From NCBI RefSeq assembly GCF_016031635.1, contig NZ_JACEGD010000002.1, positions 124,001 to 188,000 of the forward strand: DNA of 64,000 nt, in the 5' to 3' direction. Positions 10,777 through 19,228 of the stretch are shown here, piece by piece. The notes beneath the pieces were generated by a model. The model saw nothing but the letters and a program-made list of their open reading frames with translations, was not told the origin of the DNA and ran no database searches. A program made the position numbers and the translations under genes. The stretch's first letter is position 1; each line of letters starts with the position of its first letter. Origin of the DNA: Bradyrhizobium diversitatis (lineage in GTDB: Bacteria > Pseudomonadota > Alphaproteobacteria > Rhizobiales > Xanthobacteraceae).

Positions 10777-10862
10777 CTAGAGCCAGGTTCCGGCAGAGTC
10801 AATTTCTTGCACCGGAGGCTTAAATGCGGGAGTTTGACGCATTCTCCGGTCAAGCATAAGGT

Positions 10863-10873
10863 TTGTCGGACAA
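10863..10873. promoter_or_regulatory. Probable GntR operator, site 2
   Basis: The sequence TTGTCGGACAA repeats the core of site 1 with a different central base. It ends seven bases before the ATG of the GntR gene, so binding there should block that gene's own expression. The spacing leaves no room for a normal ribosome site. Confidence 0.65.
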
Positions 10874-10879
10874 TCGCCA

Positions 10880-11659
10880 ATGGAGTTTGATTTGCCTGTC
10901 GCTCCGCTGTTTCGTCCGATCGATGTCGCGCCCGCCTATCAGAAGGTTGCTGACGCCATCGAGCGCGAGATCGTCAATGGCCGCATCAAGCCGGGCGATC
11001 CCATCGGCACCGAGCACGATCTGGTCCGCCAATTCGGCGTCAATCGCTCGACCATTCGCGAGGGCATCCGCGTGCTGGAGGAAGGCGGGCTGATCAGGCG
11101 CGATTCCTCGCGCCGCCTGCACGCCTGCCTGCCGCGCTACAGCAAGCTCGCGAGCCGTCTCAGCCGCGCGCTGGTCCTGCACGAGGTCACCTTCCGTGAA
11201 CTCTACGAGGCCTCGATGACGCTGGAAGTCGCCAGCATAGAGGGCGCGGTGGAACGGGCGACGGAGGAGAACATTGCCGAGCTCGCCGGCAATCTCGCGC
11301 GCAGCGAGGCCGTAGTCGGCGACGCCGCGATGCTTGCCGAATGCGATGCCGAATTCCATGTTCTGGTCGCCAAGGCCTCGCAGAACCGGGTGCTCCAGCT
11401 CGCGCGGGAGCCGGCAGCGCAGTTGTTCTATCCGACCACTGAGATGATCGTGACAGGTGTCGCCGAAGGCGGCCCGCGTCTCGTCGCGGCGCACCGCCAT
11501 CTCATCGATGCGATCCGCCGCCGCGACCGCGAAGCCGGCGTGCTGTGGACGCGCCGGCACCTGCAGGACTGGCGGCGCGGCTTCGAGAAAATCGCGTCGC
11601 TCGATCGCTCGGTCGAGCACATGTACATGGAGCACGCGCAGGCGGCCCGCCGCAGATAG
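10880..11659 (+). CDS. GntR-family transcriptional regulator, FadR/FCD subfamily
   Basis: The 259-residue product has an N-terminal winged helix (about 15-85, with EHDLVRQFGVNRSTIREGIRVLEEGGLI) and a helical FCD ligand-binding domain (about 95-235) with the expected metal-site Asp/His positions (for example AECDAEFHVLVAKAS). Such proteins are usually repressors relieved by small carboxylic acids. The ATG lies only seven bases after operator site 2 and has no Shine-Dalgarno sequence, so the message may be leaderless or a later start may be used. It is followed at 53 bases by an acyl-CoA ligase gene and is divergent from a transporter receptor, its likely targets. Confidence 0.92.
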   Translation: MEFDLPVAPLFRPIDVAPAYQKVADAIEREIVNGRIKPGDPIGTEHDLVRQFGVNRSTIREGIRVLEEGGLIRRDSSRRLHACLPRYSKLASRLSRALVLHEVTFRELYEASMTLEVASIEGAVERATEENIAELAGNLARSEAVVGDAAMLAECDAEFHVLVAKASQNRVLQLAREPAAQLFYPTTEMIVTGVAEGGPRLVAAHRHLIDAIRRRDREAGVLWTRRHLQDWRRGFEKIASLDRSVEHMYMEHAQAARRR

Positions 11660-11712
11660 CGCCCCTGGAATTCGTGCAGCACAACAAACAAAGACATCAC
11701 ACGGAGGAACAC

Positions 11713-13326
11713 ATGACCGGCGACACCGCAGCCACCATCTCGAAAGCGCGCGAGCATTCGATCGGCGATCTCTTGCGCCGCTCGGCGGGCCGCGAGCCGA
11801 ACAAGCTCGCGGTAAGCTGCGGCGGTGTGAGCTGGACCTTTGTCGAAATGGACGCGATCTGCAACCGGCTCGGCCGCGGCCTGCTCGGGCTTGGCGTCAG
11901 GAAGGGCGATCGCATCGCGGTGCTGTCGCGCAATTCGCACGCCTTCGCCGCGCTGCGCTTCGCGGCGGCGCGGATCGGCGCCGTGCTGGTGCCGATCAAC
12001 TTCATGCTCAATCCGGACGAGATCAATTTCATCCTGAAGAGCTCCGGCGCGAAACTGCTCGCGACCGGACCGGACTTCGTCGAGCAGGCACGCGCGGCCA
12101 GCGCGAAGGATTGCGCGGTCGAGAAGATGATCTGGCTGCCGGGCGAGGATGCGGCCACGGCGCCTGCGGGGCTCACCACCTTCGACGATCTCCTCGACGC
12201 CGACGGCTCGTTCCTGGACGCATCGGTCGACAGCCGCGATCTCGCGCAGATCGTCTACACCAGCGGCACGGAATCCCTGCCCAAGGGCGCGATGCTGACC
12301 CACGAGGCCGTGATGTGGCAGTATGTCAGCTGCATCATCGACGGCGGCATGAGCGCGGACGACAAGTTCCTGCACGCGCTGCCGCTCTATCATTGCGCCC
12401 AGCTCGATGTCTTCCTGGGGCCGCAGATCTATCTCGGCGCCTCCGGCGTGATTACCGGCAAGCCGACTGCCGACAATATCCTGGCGCTGATCGAGGCACA
12501 CAAGATCACGTCCTTCTTCGCGCCGCCGACGATCTGGATCGCGATGCTGCGCTCGCCGAACTTTGACAAGACCGATCTGTCGACTCTGCAGAAGGGTTAT
12601 TACGGCGCCTCGATCATGCCGGTGGAAGTCCTGCTCGAGCTTCAGCGTCGCCTGCCCAACGTCAAGTTCTGGAATTTCTACGGCCAGACCGAGATCGCAC
12701 CGCTCGCGACCGTGCTGCGGCCGGAGGACCAGCTGCGCAAGGCCGGCTCGGCCGGCAAGCCCGTGCTCAATGTCGAGACGCGCGTGGTCAACACGGCGAT
12801 GGAGGATGTCAAGGTGGACGAAGTCGGCGAGATCGTGCACCGCTCGCCGCATCTGCTGTCCGGCTACTACAACGATCCCGTCAAGACCGCGGCCGCGTTC
12901 TCCGGCGGCTGGTTTCACTCGGGCGATCTCGCCACGGTCGACGACGAGGGCCACATCACCGTAGTCGATCGCGTCAAGGACATGATCAAGACCGGTGGCG
13001 AGAACGTCGCGAGCCGCGAGGTCGAGGAGATGGTCTATCGCATCCCCGCCGTCTCCGAGGTCGCCGTGGTCGGCCTGCCCGATCCGCGCTGGATCGAGGC
13101 GGTGACCGCAATCGTCGTGGTCAAGAGCGGGGAGACGCTGGACGAGGACGCCGTCATCAAGCACTGCGCCGGCCAGATGGCGCATTTCAAGGTGCCCAAG
13201 CGCGTCATCTTCGTCGACAGTCTGCCTAAGAATCCGAGCGGCAAGCTGCTGAAGCGCGAGCTGCGCCAGCGCTTCGTCGGCGGCGAGACGCTCGACAAGG
13301 CGATCCAGAAGAATTTCGGGACGTGA
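11713..13326 (+). CDS. Acyl-CoA synthetase (AMP-forming), FadD-like
   Basis: The ATG at 11713 follows a CGGAGGAA ribosome site and gives 537 residues. Motifs of adenylate-forming ligases are present in order: IVYTSGTESLPKGAM (ATP loop), FYGQTE, FHSGDLATVDDEGH, and the C-terminal PKNPSGKLLKRELR with the catalytic lysine. The family activates carboxylic acids to CoA thioesters through an acyl-adenylate. Context (GntR regulator, binding protein) suggests an imported fatty or aromatic acid as substrate, but chain type cannot be told from the sequence. Confidence 0.92.
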   Translation: MTGDTAATISKAREHSIGDLLRRSAGREPNKLAVSCGGVSWTFVEMDAICNRLGRGLLGLGVRKGDRIAVLSRNSHAFAALRFAAARIGAVLVPINFMLNPDEINFILKSSGAKLLATGPDFVEQARAASAKDCAVEKMIWLPGEDAATAPAGLTTFDDLLDADGSFLDASVDSRDLAQIVYTSGTESLPKGAMLTHEAVMWQYVSCIIDGGMSADDKFLHALPLYHCAQLDVFLGPQIYLGASGVITGKPTADNILALIEAHKITSFFAPPTIWIAMLRSPNFDKTDLSTLQKGYYGASIMPVEVLLELQRRLPNVKFWNFYGQTEIAPLATVLRPEDQLRKAGSAGKPVLNVETRVVNTAMEDVKVDEVGEIVHRSPHLLSGYYNDPVKTAAAFSGGWFHSGDLATVDDEGHITVVDRVKDMIKTGGENVASREVEEMVYRIPAVSEVAVVGLPDPRWIEAVTAIVVVKSGETLDEDAVIKHCAGQMAHFKVPKRVIFVDSLPKNPSGKLLKRELRQRFVGGETLDKAIQKNFGT

Positions 13327-13361
13327 GGCCGCGCGCGGCTGCGCGCACGGGCGAAGTTTCG

Positions 13362-14312
13362 CTAGCCGGGGTCGTCGGCGAGCCTTCGCACGTCGTCCGG
13401 CGTCTGTCCGAAACGGCGGCGAAACGCGCGGTGGAAATAGGATACGTCGTGAAATCCCGCCAGATGCGCGATCTCGATGATCTTGCGTGTGCGCATGGCG
13501 GGATTTCGCAGCAACCGCTCGGCCCGCAGCAGCCGCTGCTCCAGCACGAAACCGCTATAGGTGATGCCGGCGCGCTCGAACAGCAATTGGATGGTGCGCG
13601 GGCTGATCCGGTGCGCGGCGGCAAGATCGGACAGCGACAAGGCGGGGCTGTCCAGCTGCGCCAGGATGTCGGACTTCAGGGCTTCGAGACGCGCCGCGGC
13701 AAGGCCGCGCGTCCGCGCCTCCTCGGCGGCATCGCCGCGGGCTCCGATCATCAACACAGAAAGATCGAACAGGTGCTGCGAAACCGCGTCGAGCTCCGAG
13801 GCTCCGAGCCCGGCAGCATGCGCATGTGCGAGGTCATAATATCGAAGGAACATCGATGCGATCGGCTTGAGGCCGTCGATCGGTCGTGCAATCAGGTCCT
13901 CGGCATTCGGGCAGGCGCGCAGCAGCGCCTTGCGGGGCAACAACGCGGTCTGGAAGTTGCCGTACGCGGTCTGAGTGACGCGGGCTCCCTTGATCGACGG
14001 ATCTCCGATGGTGAGGTCGCCGGCGGCAACGTTCAGCGCGCGACGTCCCATGGCCCCGCTCAGGGCCGAATTCGGTGACATGACGACGACCAATTCGTCG
14101 TTCGTGCCCATGGACACGAAGCTCATCGGCGTGCCGAACGAGGCGGACAGTCTGATGCGCGGAAGGATGGCGGGAGTGATTGTCCGGTGCACAGGGCCGT
14201 CTCCGATGGGAACGAAATCGGTTCCCATCACTTGCCGGCAAAACTGCTCGCGCCAGCCCTCATAGGCCGGCCCCGTGGGATCGCCGTTGAATGAGAGCTG
14301 AGGCGGGGTCAT
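13362..14312 (-). CDS. AraC-family transcriptional regulator
   Basis: From the ATG at 14312 the product is 316 residues. The last ~100 residues contain the two helix-turn-helix units of the AraC family (LSDLAAAHRISPRTIQLLFE and IIEIAHLAGFHDVSYFHRAF, ending FGQTPDDVRRL). The N-terminal ~190 residues resemble the AraC-binding-like domain (cupin-like AraC_binding_2). The open frame runs upstream to 14411, but the extension looks non-coding. The gene is convergent with the acyl-CoA ligase and lies 155 bases from the MFS gene that is transcribed toward it. Target genes are not evident. Confidence 0.9.
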   Translation of the reverse strand: MTPPQLSFNGDPTGPAYEGWREQFCRQVMGTDFVPIGDGPVHRTITPAILPRIRLSASFGTPMSFVSMGTNDELVVVMSPNSALSGAMGRRALNVAAGDLTIGDPSIKGARVTQTAYGNFQTALLPRKALLRACPNAEDLIARPIDGLKPIASMFLRYYDLAHAHAAGLGASELDAVSQHLFDLSVLMIGARGDAAEEARTRGLAAARLEALKSDILAQLDSPALSLSDLAAAHRISPRTIQLLFERAGITYSGFVLEQRLLRAERLLRNPAMRTRKIIEIAHLAGFHDVSYFHRAFRRRFGQTPDDVRRLADDPG

Positions 14313-14467
14313 CGGTCGGCCGTAAACGTTGGTGGGCGATCTGTATCCTGATCGGGTCACCGAGGTGCGGCAACGAGAAAAGCGCTGAATTGCGTGAAAA
14401 ACCACTCGCAATCGCGCGTTGAACCAGTGACCAGGTGCCGCAGCAAGTCACTCCGCGCCGCTGAAGC

Positions 14468-15670
14468 TCAATACTCCTTCACCGCCGCCGCGAAGGCCAG
14501 CCACAGCGCAATCGACGCGAGCCCAAAGCCGCCGAGCAGCAGGAAAGTCGGCCCGTAGCCGATCCATTGCGCGATCCAGCCGCCAAGTGCGGGACTGAGA
14601 CTCGCGCCGATGCCCTGCACCGTGATCACGGCGCCCTGGCCGAGATTGATGCGGCCGGTGCCGTTGAGCGAGCGCGCGACCGTGCCCGGGACGGCGACAG
14701 TCTGCAGCCCAGTGCCGATGCCGTCGAGCACCTGCATCGGCACGACGCCCCACCATCCCGTGACGAAGAAGGCGAGCACGCCGCGGACGGGTAAGAACAT
14801 GAAGGATACCAGGATCACCGGCCAGTAGTTGCGCTTGCTCGCGGCCTTCATCGCGATCAGCGATGTCACGATCATCACGCCTTGCGCGATCACTACGGTG
14901 GTCGCGACGAAGCTCGGGCCGTTGGCCTGCCCTTCGGCCACCGCGGCTAGTCCGTAGAGCGGAACGATGGCGGCGTTGCCGAGATGGAAGAGCGCGAGGG
15001 TGAGAGCCAGCACGAGCAGCGCCCGGTGCTTAAGAAGCATCGTCATCGCATCCGGCGGAGCTTTGGAGTCGTCCTCCTTGCTGCCGCGCGCGGCGCGGTC
15101 GTCGATTGCCTTTGCGGGGATCATCAGGACGCAGGCGATGGCGATGGCACCGAACACGGCCGCCAGCGCGAACACGGCGACATAGCCAAACTTGTAGCCG
15201 AGATAGCCCGACAATGCGGCGCCGACCATGTTGCCCGCATGGTTGTAGGCCTGGTTGCGGCCATTGAGCGCATTGAAGCCCTTCTGCTTGGCGATGCCGA
15301 GCGTGATGCCCGTTACCGCCGGCACGATCGCGGCGCTCGCCAGCGATTGTGCGACCTGCGAGAACGTCACTGCCCAGAAGTTCTGCGAGATCAGGATGAT
15401 CCCGGACGCGAGAACGACGCAGATGCCGGGAATGACGACCCAAAGCCGCTTGTTGCGGCTGGCATCGATGAAGCCCCCGATCGGCGTGGTGATCAGCATG
15501 CCCGCGACGTTGCCGATGGTCATGGCGGTGCCGATCAGCCCGCTGGCCCAGCCGCGTTCCTGAAGGAAGACACCCACGAACGGCCCGATGCCCGACTGCA
15601 TGTCGGCCATGAAGAAGTTGAGCGCGAACAAAGGCCAGATACGGGGAGAGGTGGGAGACCGCGATGCCAT
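14468..15670 (-). CDS. Major facilitator superfamily transporter
   Basis: The product of 400 residues (ATG at 15670) has about twelve hydrophobic segments with a central charged loop (RAARGSKEDDSKAPPD, about 200). Typical MFS features include GPFVGVFLQERGW near helix 1 and a short basic loop with RNKRLW after helix 2. It is an inner-membrane secondary transporter, and a drug or metabolite exporter is most likely. It is divergent from a metallo-beta-lactamase-fold gene. The annotated start was chosen because residues upstream of MASRSPTS have no transporter character. Confidence 0.88.
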   Translation of the reverse strand: MASRSPTSPRIWPLFALNFFMADMQSGIGPFVGVFLQERGWASGLIGTAMTIGNVAGMLITTPIGGFIDASRNKRLWVVIPGICVVLASGIILISQNFWAVTFSQVAQSLASAAIVPAVTGITLGIAKQKGFNALNGRNQAYNHAGNMVGAALSGYLGYKFGYVAVFALAAVFGAIAIACVLMIPAKAIDDRAARGSKEDDSKAPPDAMTMLLKHRALLVLALTLALFHLGNAAIVPLYGLAAVAEGQANGPSFVATTVVIAQGVMIVTSLIAMKAASKRNYWPVILVSFMFLPVRGVLAFFVTGWWGVVPMQVLDGIGTGLQTVAVPGTVARSLNGTGRINLGQGAVITVQGIGASLSPALGGWIAQWIGYGPTFLLLGGFGLASIALWLAFAAAVKEY

Positions 15671-15843
15671 CGATACTCGAACATGCTCTTCGTGTGTCGT
15701 GATCCCCTTGGCCAAATCGTTCTGGCGTGGACCTGAACGTAACGGGCGCTCACCGCGTTGGTTCCAGCCACTGTTGCCGGCCATCGATCTTGCCGGGAGC
15801 TTGTCCGCAATGTCATCCTGGACCTTCCCACGGAGCCCGAGTC

Positions 15844-16647
15844 ATGCCTCTCTGGACCTGCGAAACCTGCGGTGCTCAATTTCCCTCACGCGGAGCGCCG
15901 CCCGACTCCTGCCCGATTTGCGAGGACGAGCGACAGTTCGTGAACTGGAAAGGGCAGACCTTTCTCGCGCGCGAGGAGCTCGCGCGGAGGCATCGACTGG
16001 TGGGCCGCGACGATCTTGGCCTCACCGGGATCGGGATGGAGCCGAGCTTTGCCATCGGGCAGCGCGCACTTTTGGTGCCTCAAGACGATGGCTGCGTGAT
16101 GTGGGATTGCATTCCGCTTGCGACCGACGAGGCCATCCAGCATGTCGCGGCACTCGGCGGGCTGAAGGCCATCGCGATCTCGCATCCGCACTACTACGGC
16201 GCGGTCGCCGACTGGAGCGAAACGTTCGGCGGCGTGCCGGTGTACCTGCACGCCGATGACAGCGCCTTCGTCACTCGGCCTCATCCGGCGATCGTGCACT
16301 GGACCGGCGAGCGCCATCGCATCACCGATGACGTGCAACTGCTGCGCACCGGCGGCCACTTCGCCGGCGCCACCATGCTGCATTATAGGCGTGGTGCGGA
16401 CGGCAAGGGCGCGTTGCTCACCGGGGACATCGCGCAGGTGACGATGGACCGCCGCTTCGTCAGCTTCATGTACTCCTATCCGAATTACATGCCGCTGGGC
16501 GCCGCCGCGGTGCGGCGGATCGCGGCAGCCGTCGAGCCGCTCGCCTTCGACCGGATCTACGGCGCCTGGTGGGGCCGCAACATCGCCAGCGGCGCCAAGG
16601 CGGCATTTGCTGCGTCGGTCGCGCGTTATCTGGCGGCCATCGCCTGA
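15844..16647 (+). CDS. Metallo-beta-lactamase-fold hydrolase with N-terminal zinc ribbon
   Basis: The 267-residue product starts with a rubredoxin-like zinc ribbon, C6-x2-C9 and C23-x2-C26 (CETCGAQF, CPICED), followed by an MBL-fold domain. The usual HxHxDH motif is altered to HPHYYG (about 116-121). Later histidines (TGGHFAGA) and an aspartate (LLTGDIAQV) are kept. The family includes glyoxalase-II-like and oxidoreductase-like proteins. Loss of the HxHxDH aspartate suggests changed metal binding. The start follows a long open frame upstream, and MPLWTC is the natural domain start. Function unknown. Confidence 0.85.
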   Translation: MPLWTCETCGAQFPSRGAPPDSCPICEDERQFVNWKGQTFLAREELARRHRLVGRDDLGLTGIGMEPSFAIGQRALLVPQDDGCVMWDCIPLATDEAIQHVAALGGLKAIAISHPHYYGAVADWSETFGGVPVYLHADDSAFVTRPHPAIVHWTGERHRITDDVQLLRTGGHFAGATMLHYRRGADGKGALLTGDIAQVTMDRRFVSFMYSYPNYMPLGAAAVRRIAAAVEPLAFDRIYGAWWGRNIASGAKAAFAASVARYLAAIA

Positions 16648-16689
16648 GCTGGTCTGCGAATCGGATTTATCTTGCCGGCATCGAATTAC

Positions 16690-16704
16690 TGTACTAAAAG
16701 TACA
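16690..16704. promoter_or_regulatory. Palindrome upstream of the MetX-like hydrolase, possible operator
   Basis: TGTACTAAAAGTACA is a perfect inverted repeat with 6-base arms, about 100 bases before the hydrolase start. It sits in an AT-rich patch that could be the promoter. The cognate regulator is unknown. Confidence 0.4.
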
Positions 16705-16805
16705 TTATAAGGCCTGCCCAAACGGTTCATCCGCCGGGCCGGCACGATCGATGCATCGCGGAAGCCGTAAGGTCTTGCGGCCTTTCGCGAGCGGGAGCTG
16801 GTTGC

Positions 16806-17822
16806 ATGACGGCGCAGCAAGACTACGACATCTTCGAGGCTGGCGACGCCACGCTCCAGTCAGGGGCCGTCTTTCCCTCCCTGAAACTCGCCTACAAGAC
16901 CTACGGCACGCTGAGCCCGGCCCGGGACAACGTCATCCTCTATCCGACCTCGTTCGGTGCGCAGCACACCGATACGGAATGGCTGATCGGACCCGACGGC
17001 GTGCTCGATGCCACGCGTTACTTCGTCATCATCCCGAACCTGTTCGGCAACGGTCTGTCGTCCTCGCCGTCGAATACGCCCGCGCCCTTCCCCGCGGTGA
17101 CCTATCACGATGCCATCGCGGTCCAGCACCGGCTGCTCACCGAACGCTTCGGCATCTCCAAGCTTGCGCTGGTCTATGGCTGGTCGATGGGCGGTATGCA
17201 GGCCTATCACTGGGCGGCGCTGCACCCCGACATGGTCGAGCGTGCGGCGGTCGTCTGCGGCAGCGCCCGCTGCGCGCCCTACAACTACGTCTTTCTGGAA
17301 AGTGTGAAGGCCGCGCTCACTGCCGATCCAGCCTTCCGCGACGGCCGTTTCGCCGAAAGACCCGTCGCCGGCTATCGCGCCATGGGGCGCGTCTATGCCG
17401 GCTGGGCGATGTCGCACGGCTTCTATCGCGACGAGCTCTGGCGCGAGGCCGGCTTCACATCGCTGGAGGACTATCTCGTCCGTGCCTGGGATGCGACGTT
17501 TGCGCGGCGCGATGCTAACGACCTCCTGGCGCAGATCGGGATCTGGCAGAATGGCGACGTCAGCCGCTGCCCGACATTCGCGGGCGATTTCGATCGGGCG
17601 CTGGCGGCGATCAAGGCACACATGCTGCTGATGCCGGGCGCGACCGATCGCTATTTCGACGTCCGCGACAACGAGGACGAACTCGGCCGGCTCGTCAGCG
17701 CGACATCAGCCGTGCTGCATCCGATCCCATCGCTGCATGGCCATCGCGCCGGCAACCCCGTCAACAATCCGCGCGACCAGGCCTTCATCAAGGCCGAGAT
17801 CGCCGCGCTTCTCAGCAAATAG
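16806..17822 (+). CDS. Alpha/beta-hydrolase of the homoserine O-acetyltransferase (MetX-like) family
   Basis: The 338-residue product has the nucleophile elbow GWSMGG with S127, a late aspartate in GATDRYFDV and a C-terminal histidine in SLHGHRAGNP, making a complete Ser-Asp-His triad. Overall it resembles MetX-type acyltransferases, but many such homologues are hydrolases not involved in methionine synthesis. It lies 15 bases before a fatty acid desaturase gene and is probably co-transcribed with it, which argues against a simple Met role. A GGGAG ribosome site precedes the ATG. Confidence 0.85.
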   Translation: MTAQQDYDIFEAGDATLQSGAVFPSLKLAYKTYGTLSPARDNVILYPTSFGAQHTDTEWLIGPDGVLDATRYFVIIPNLFGNGLSSSPSNTPAPFPAVTYHDAIAVQHRLLTERFGISKLALVYGWSMGGMQAYHWAALHPDMVERAAVVCGSARCAPYNYVFLESVKAALTADPAFRDGRFAERPVAGYRAMGRVYAGWAMSHGFYRDELWREAGFTSLEDYLVRAWDATFARRDANDLLAQIGIWQNGDVSRCPTFAGDFDRALAAIKAHMLLMPGATDRYFDVRDNEDELGRLVSATSAVLHPIPSLHGHRAGNPVNNPRDQAFIKAEIAALLSK

Positions 17823-17837
17823 GGCAGGCACCCGATC

Positions 17838-18785
17838 ATGAGCGACGCAACCGTTTCAGAGCCCGGTCATCGCCTGAAGCCGCTGACACCGGCCATGCTG
17901 CGCGAATTGTCGGTTCGCTCCAACGTCAGGGGTGCGGTGCAGAGCTTTGGCCATTACGGCATGATCCTGCTGGTGGGCGCGTTGATCTGGAAGGTTTCGG
18001 CGACGTGGGGCGTGCTCTGGGCGCTGCCGCTGATGGTGGTGCAGGGCTATGTCGTCGCCTTCCTGTTCATGGCGGTGCACGAGACCGCGCACAAGACCGC
18101 GTTCAGGAGCCGCAGCCTCAATCTCACGGTGGGTTATCTCTCGGCCTTCATCATCGGACTGCCTTACGAATATTACTGCCTGTTTCACTGGGACCATCAC
18201 CGCTACACGCAGGATCCAGAAAGGGATCCGGAGCTGATCGTCGGGGTGAAGCCGGCATCCGATACGCAGCTTGCGCTGGCCTATAGCGGCCTGCTCCAGG
18301 TCGCCGGCCGGCTGCGGCTGATGCTCGGCCATGCGCTCACCGGCAAGGTCACCGTGCCCTGGATCCCCGAGAACAAGCGCGCCGTCATCGTGAGGGAGGC
18401 GCGAATCTACGTGGCTCTCTATGCGCTGCTGCTAGCGCTCTCGCTCTGGTTTTCTTCAACGCTGCTGCTCTGGGTCTGGATCGTGCCGCTGATCATCGGG
18501 CAGTTCTTCCTGCGGCCCTACCTCTACGCCGAGCATACCGGCTGTGACCATACCCGCAGCGCCTTCCACAACACCCGCACCACCTACACCGGAGCGGTCG
18601 TCAAATGGTTCGCGTGGAACATGCCCTACCATGTCGAGCACCACGCCTATCCCTCGATCCCCTTTCACGCGCTGCCGAAGCTGAACGAGATCGTCGACGG
18701 CGAGATCGTGCATCGCGGCCGCGGCTACATCAGAACGACGCGGGAGACCTGGGCCTGGTTTCGCCGGCAGCGGCAGGCCGGCTAG
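17838..18785 (+). CDS. Membrane fatty acid desaturase
   Basis: The 315-residue product has the three histidine boxes of membrane di-iron desaturases: HETAH (81-85), HWDHH (117-121) and HVEHH (265-269), separated by hydrophobic segments (about 40-80, 95-115 and 190-225). Such enzymes insert double bonds into lipid acyl chains using O2 and ferredoxin or cytochrome electrons, in the inner membrane. It follows the MetX-like hydrolase and is closed by a strong hairpin terminator. Other membrane hydroxylases and ketolases share the boxes, so the exact substrate is open. Confidence 0.92.
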   Translation: MSDATVSEPGHRLKPLTPAMLRELSVRSNVRGAVQSFGHYGMILLVGALIWKVSATWGVLWALPLMVVQGYVVAFLFMAVHETAHKTAFRSRSLNLTVGYLSAFIIGLPYEYYCLFHWDHHRYTQDPERDPELIVGVKPASDTQLALAYSGLLQVAGRLRLMLGHALTGKVTVPWIPENKRAVIVREARIYVALYALLLALSLWFSSTLLLWVWIVPLIIGQFFLRPYLYAEHTGCDHTRSAFHNTRTTYTGAVVKWFAWNMPYHVEHHAYPSIPFHALPKLNEIVDGEIVHRGRGYIRTTRETWAWFRRQRQAG

Positions 18786-18793
18786 CCAGACGC

Positions 18794-18826
18794 AAAAGGC
18801 CCCGATCGCTTTGCGATCGGGGCTTT
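18794..18826. terminator. Bidirectional hairpin terminator
   Basis: An 11-bp perfect stem (GCCCCGATCGC / GCGATCGGGGC) with a TTT loop, flanked by AAAA on the left and TTT on the right. It lies between the convergent desaturase and histidine-rich protein genes and can serve both. Confidence 0.85.
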
Positions 18827-18842
18827 GCCGCGAGGGGAGATA

Positions 18843-19091
18843 TCAGTAGATCCCGTAGGCGCAGACGTTCACGACGCGCACGCGCAGGCCATGACGGGTG
18901 CGGACGAGGCGCTCCTGGTAGCAGTTGCTGACGCCCGTGTTGAGGTAGATACCGCCAACGCCCCAGCCGGGACCCCAGTGGTGATGACCGTGATGGTGAT
19001 GGAAGCCGCCCGCCGAGGCCGCGGTGGGCGCGAGGGCGGCAAAACCGAGCGAGCCGGCAGCGATCAGACCGAGAGCAAGCTTACGAAACAT
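18843..19091 (-). CDS. Small secreted histidine/glycine-rich protein
   Basis: The ATG at 19091 has a GGAGA ribosome site six bases upstream and gives 82 residues. A signal peptide (about 1-27, FRKLALGLIAAGSLGFAALA, cleavage near ASAGG) precedes a cluster FHHHHGHHHWGPGW, a short Gly-rich part and a C-terminal region with two cysteines (SNCYQE, NVCAYG). The protein is probably periplasmic. The histidines could bind Ni, Cu or Zn, but no metal role is shown by the neighbours. Similar short GFHHHH-type proteins are common and uncharacterised in rhizobia. Confidence 0.8.
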   Translation of the reverse strand: MFRKLALGLIAAGSLGFAALAPTAASAGGFHHHHGHHHWGPGWGVGGIYLNTGVSNCYQERLVRTRHGLRVRVVNVCAYGIY

Positions 19092-19228
19092 CTTCATTCT
19101 CCATTTGGCGCAGGGGCCATTGTTGTGTCCCTGCATCTCGGTCGAGATGAGATGCGATCGCGTTCACACGGGATGCGGAGAATCGTGTTTCAGGATTGTT
19201 TCGTGGGCTGCGACAAAGTGTGCTGCCG

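Noticed and set aside
11428..13185. Reverse open frame of 585 codons opposite the acyl-CoA ligase
   Set aside because: The forward strand encodes a complete ligase with all motifs and a good ribosome site.
16806..17822. Methionine-biosynthesis MetX
   Set aside because: The triad fits the family, but co-transcription with a desaturase and no Met genes nearby make the specific role unsupported.
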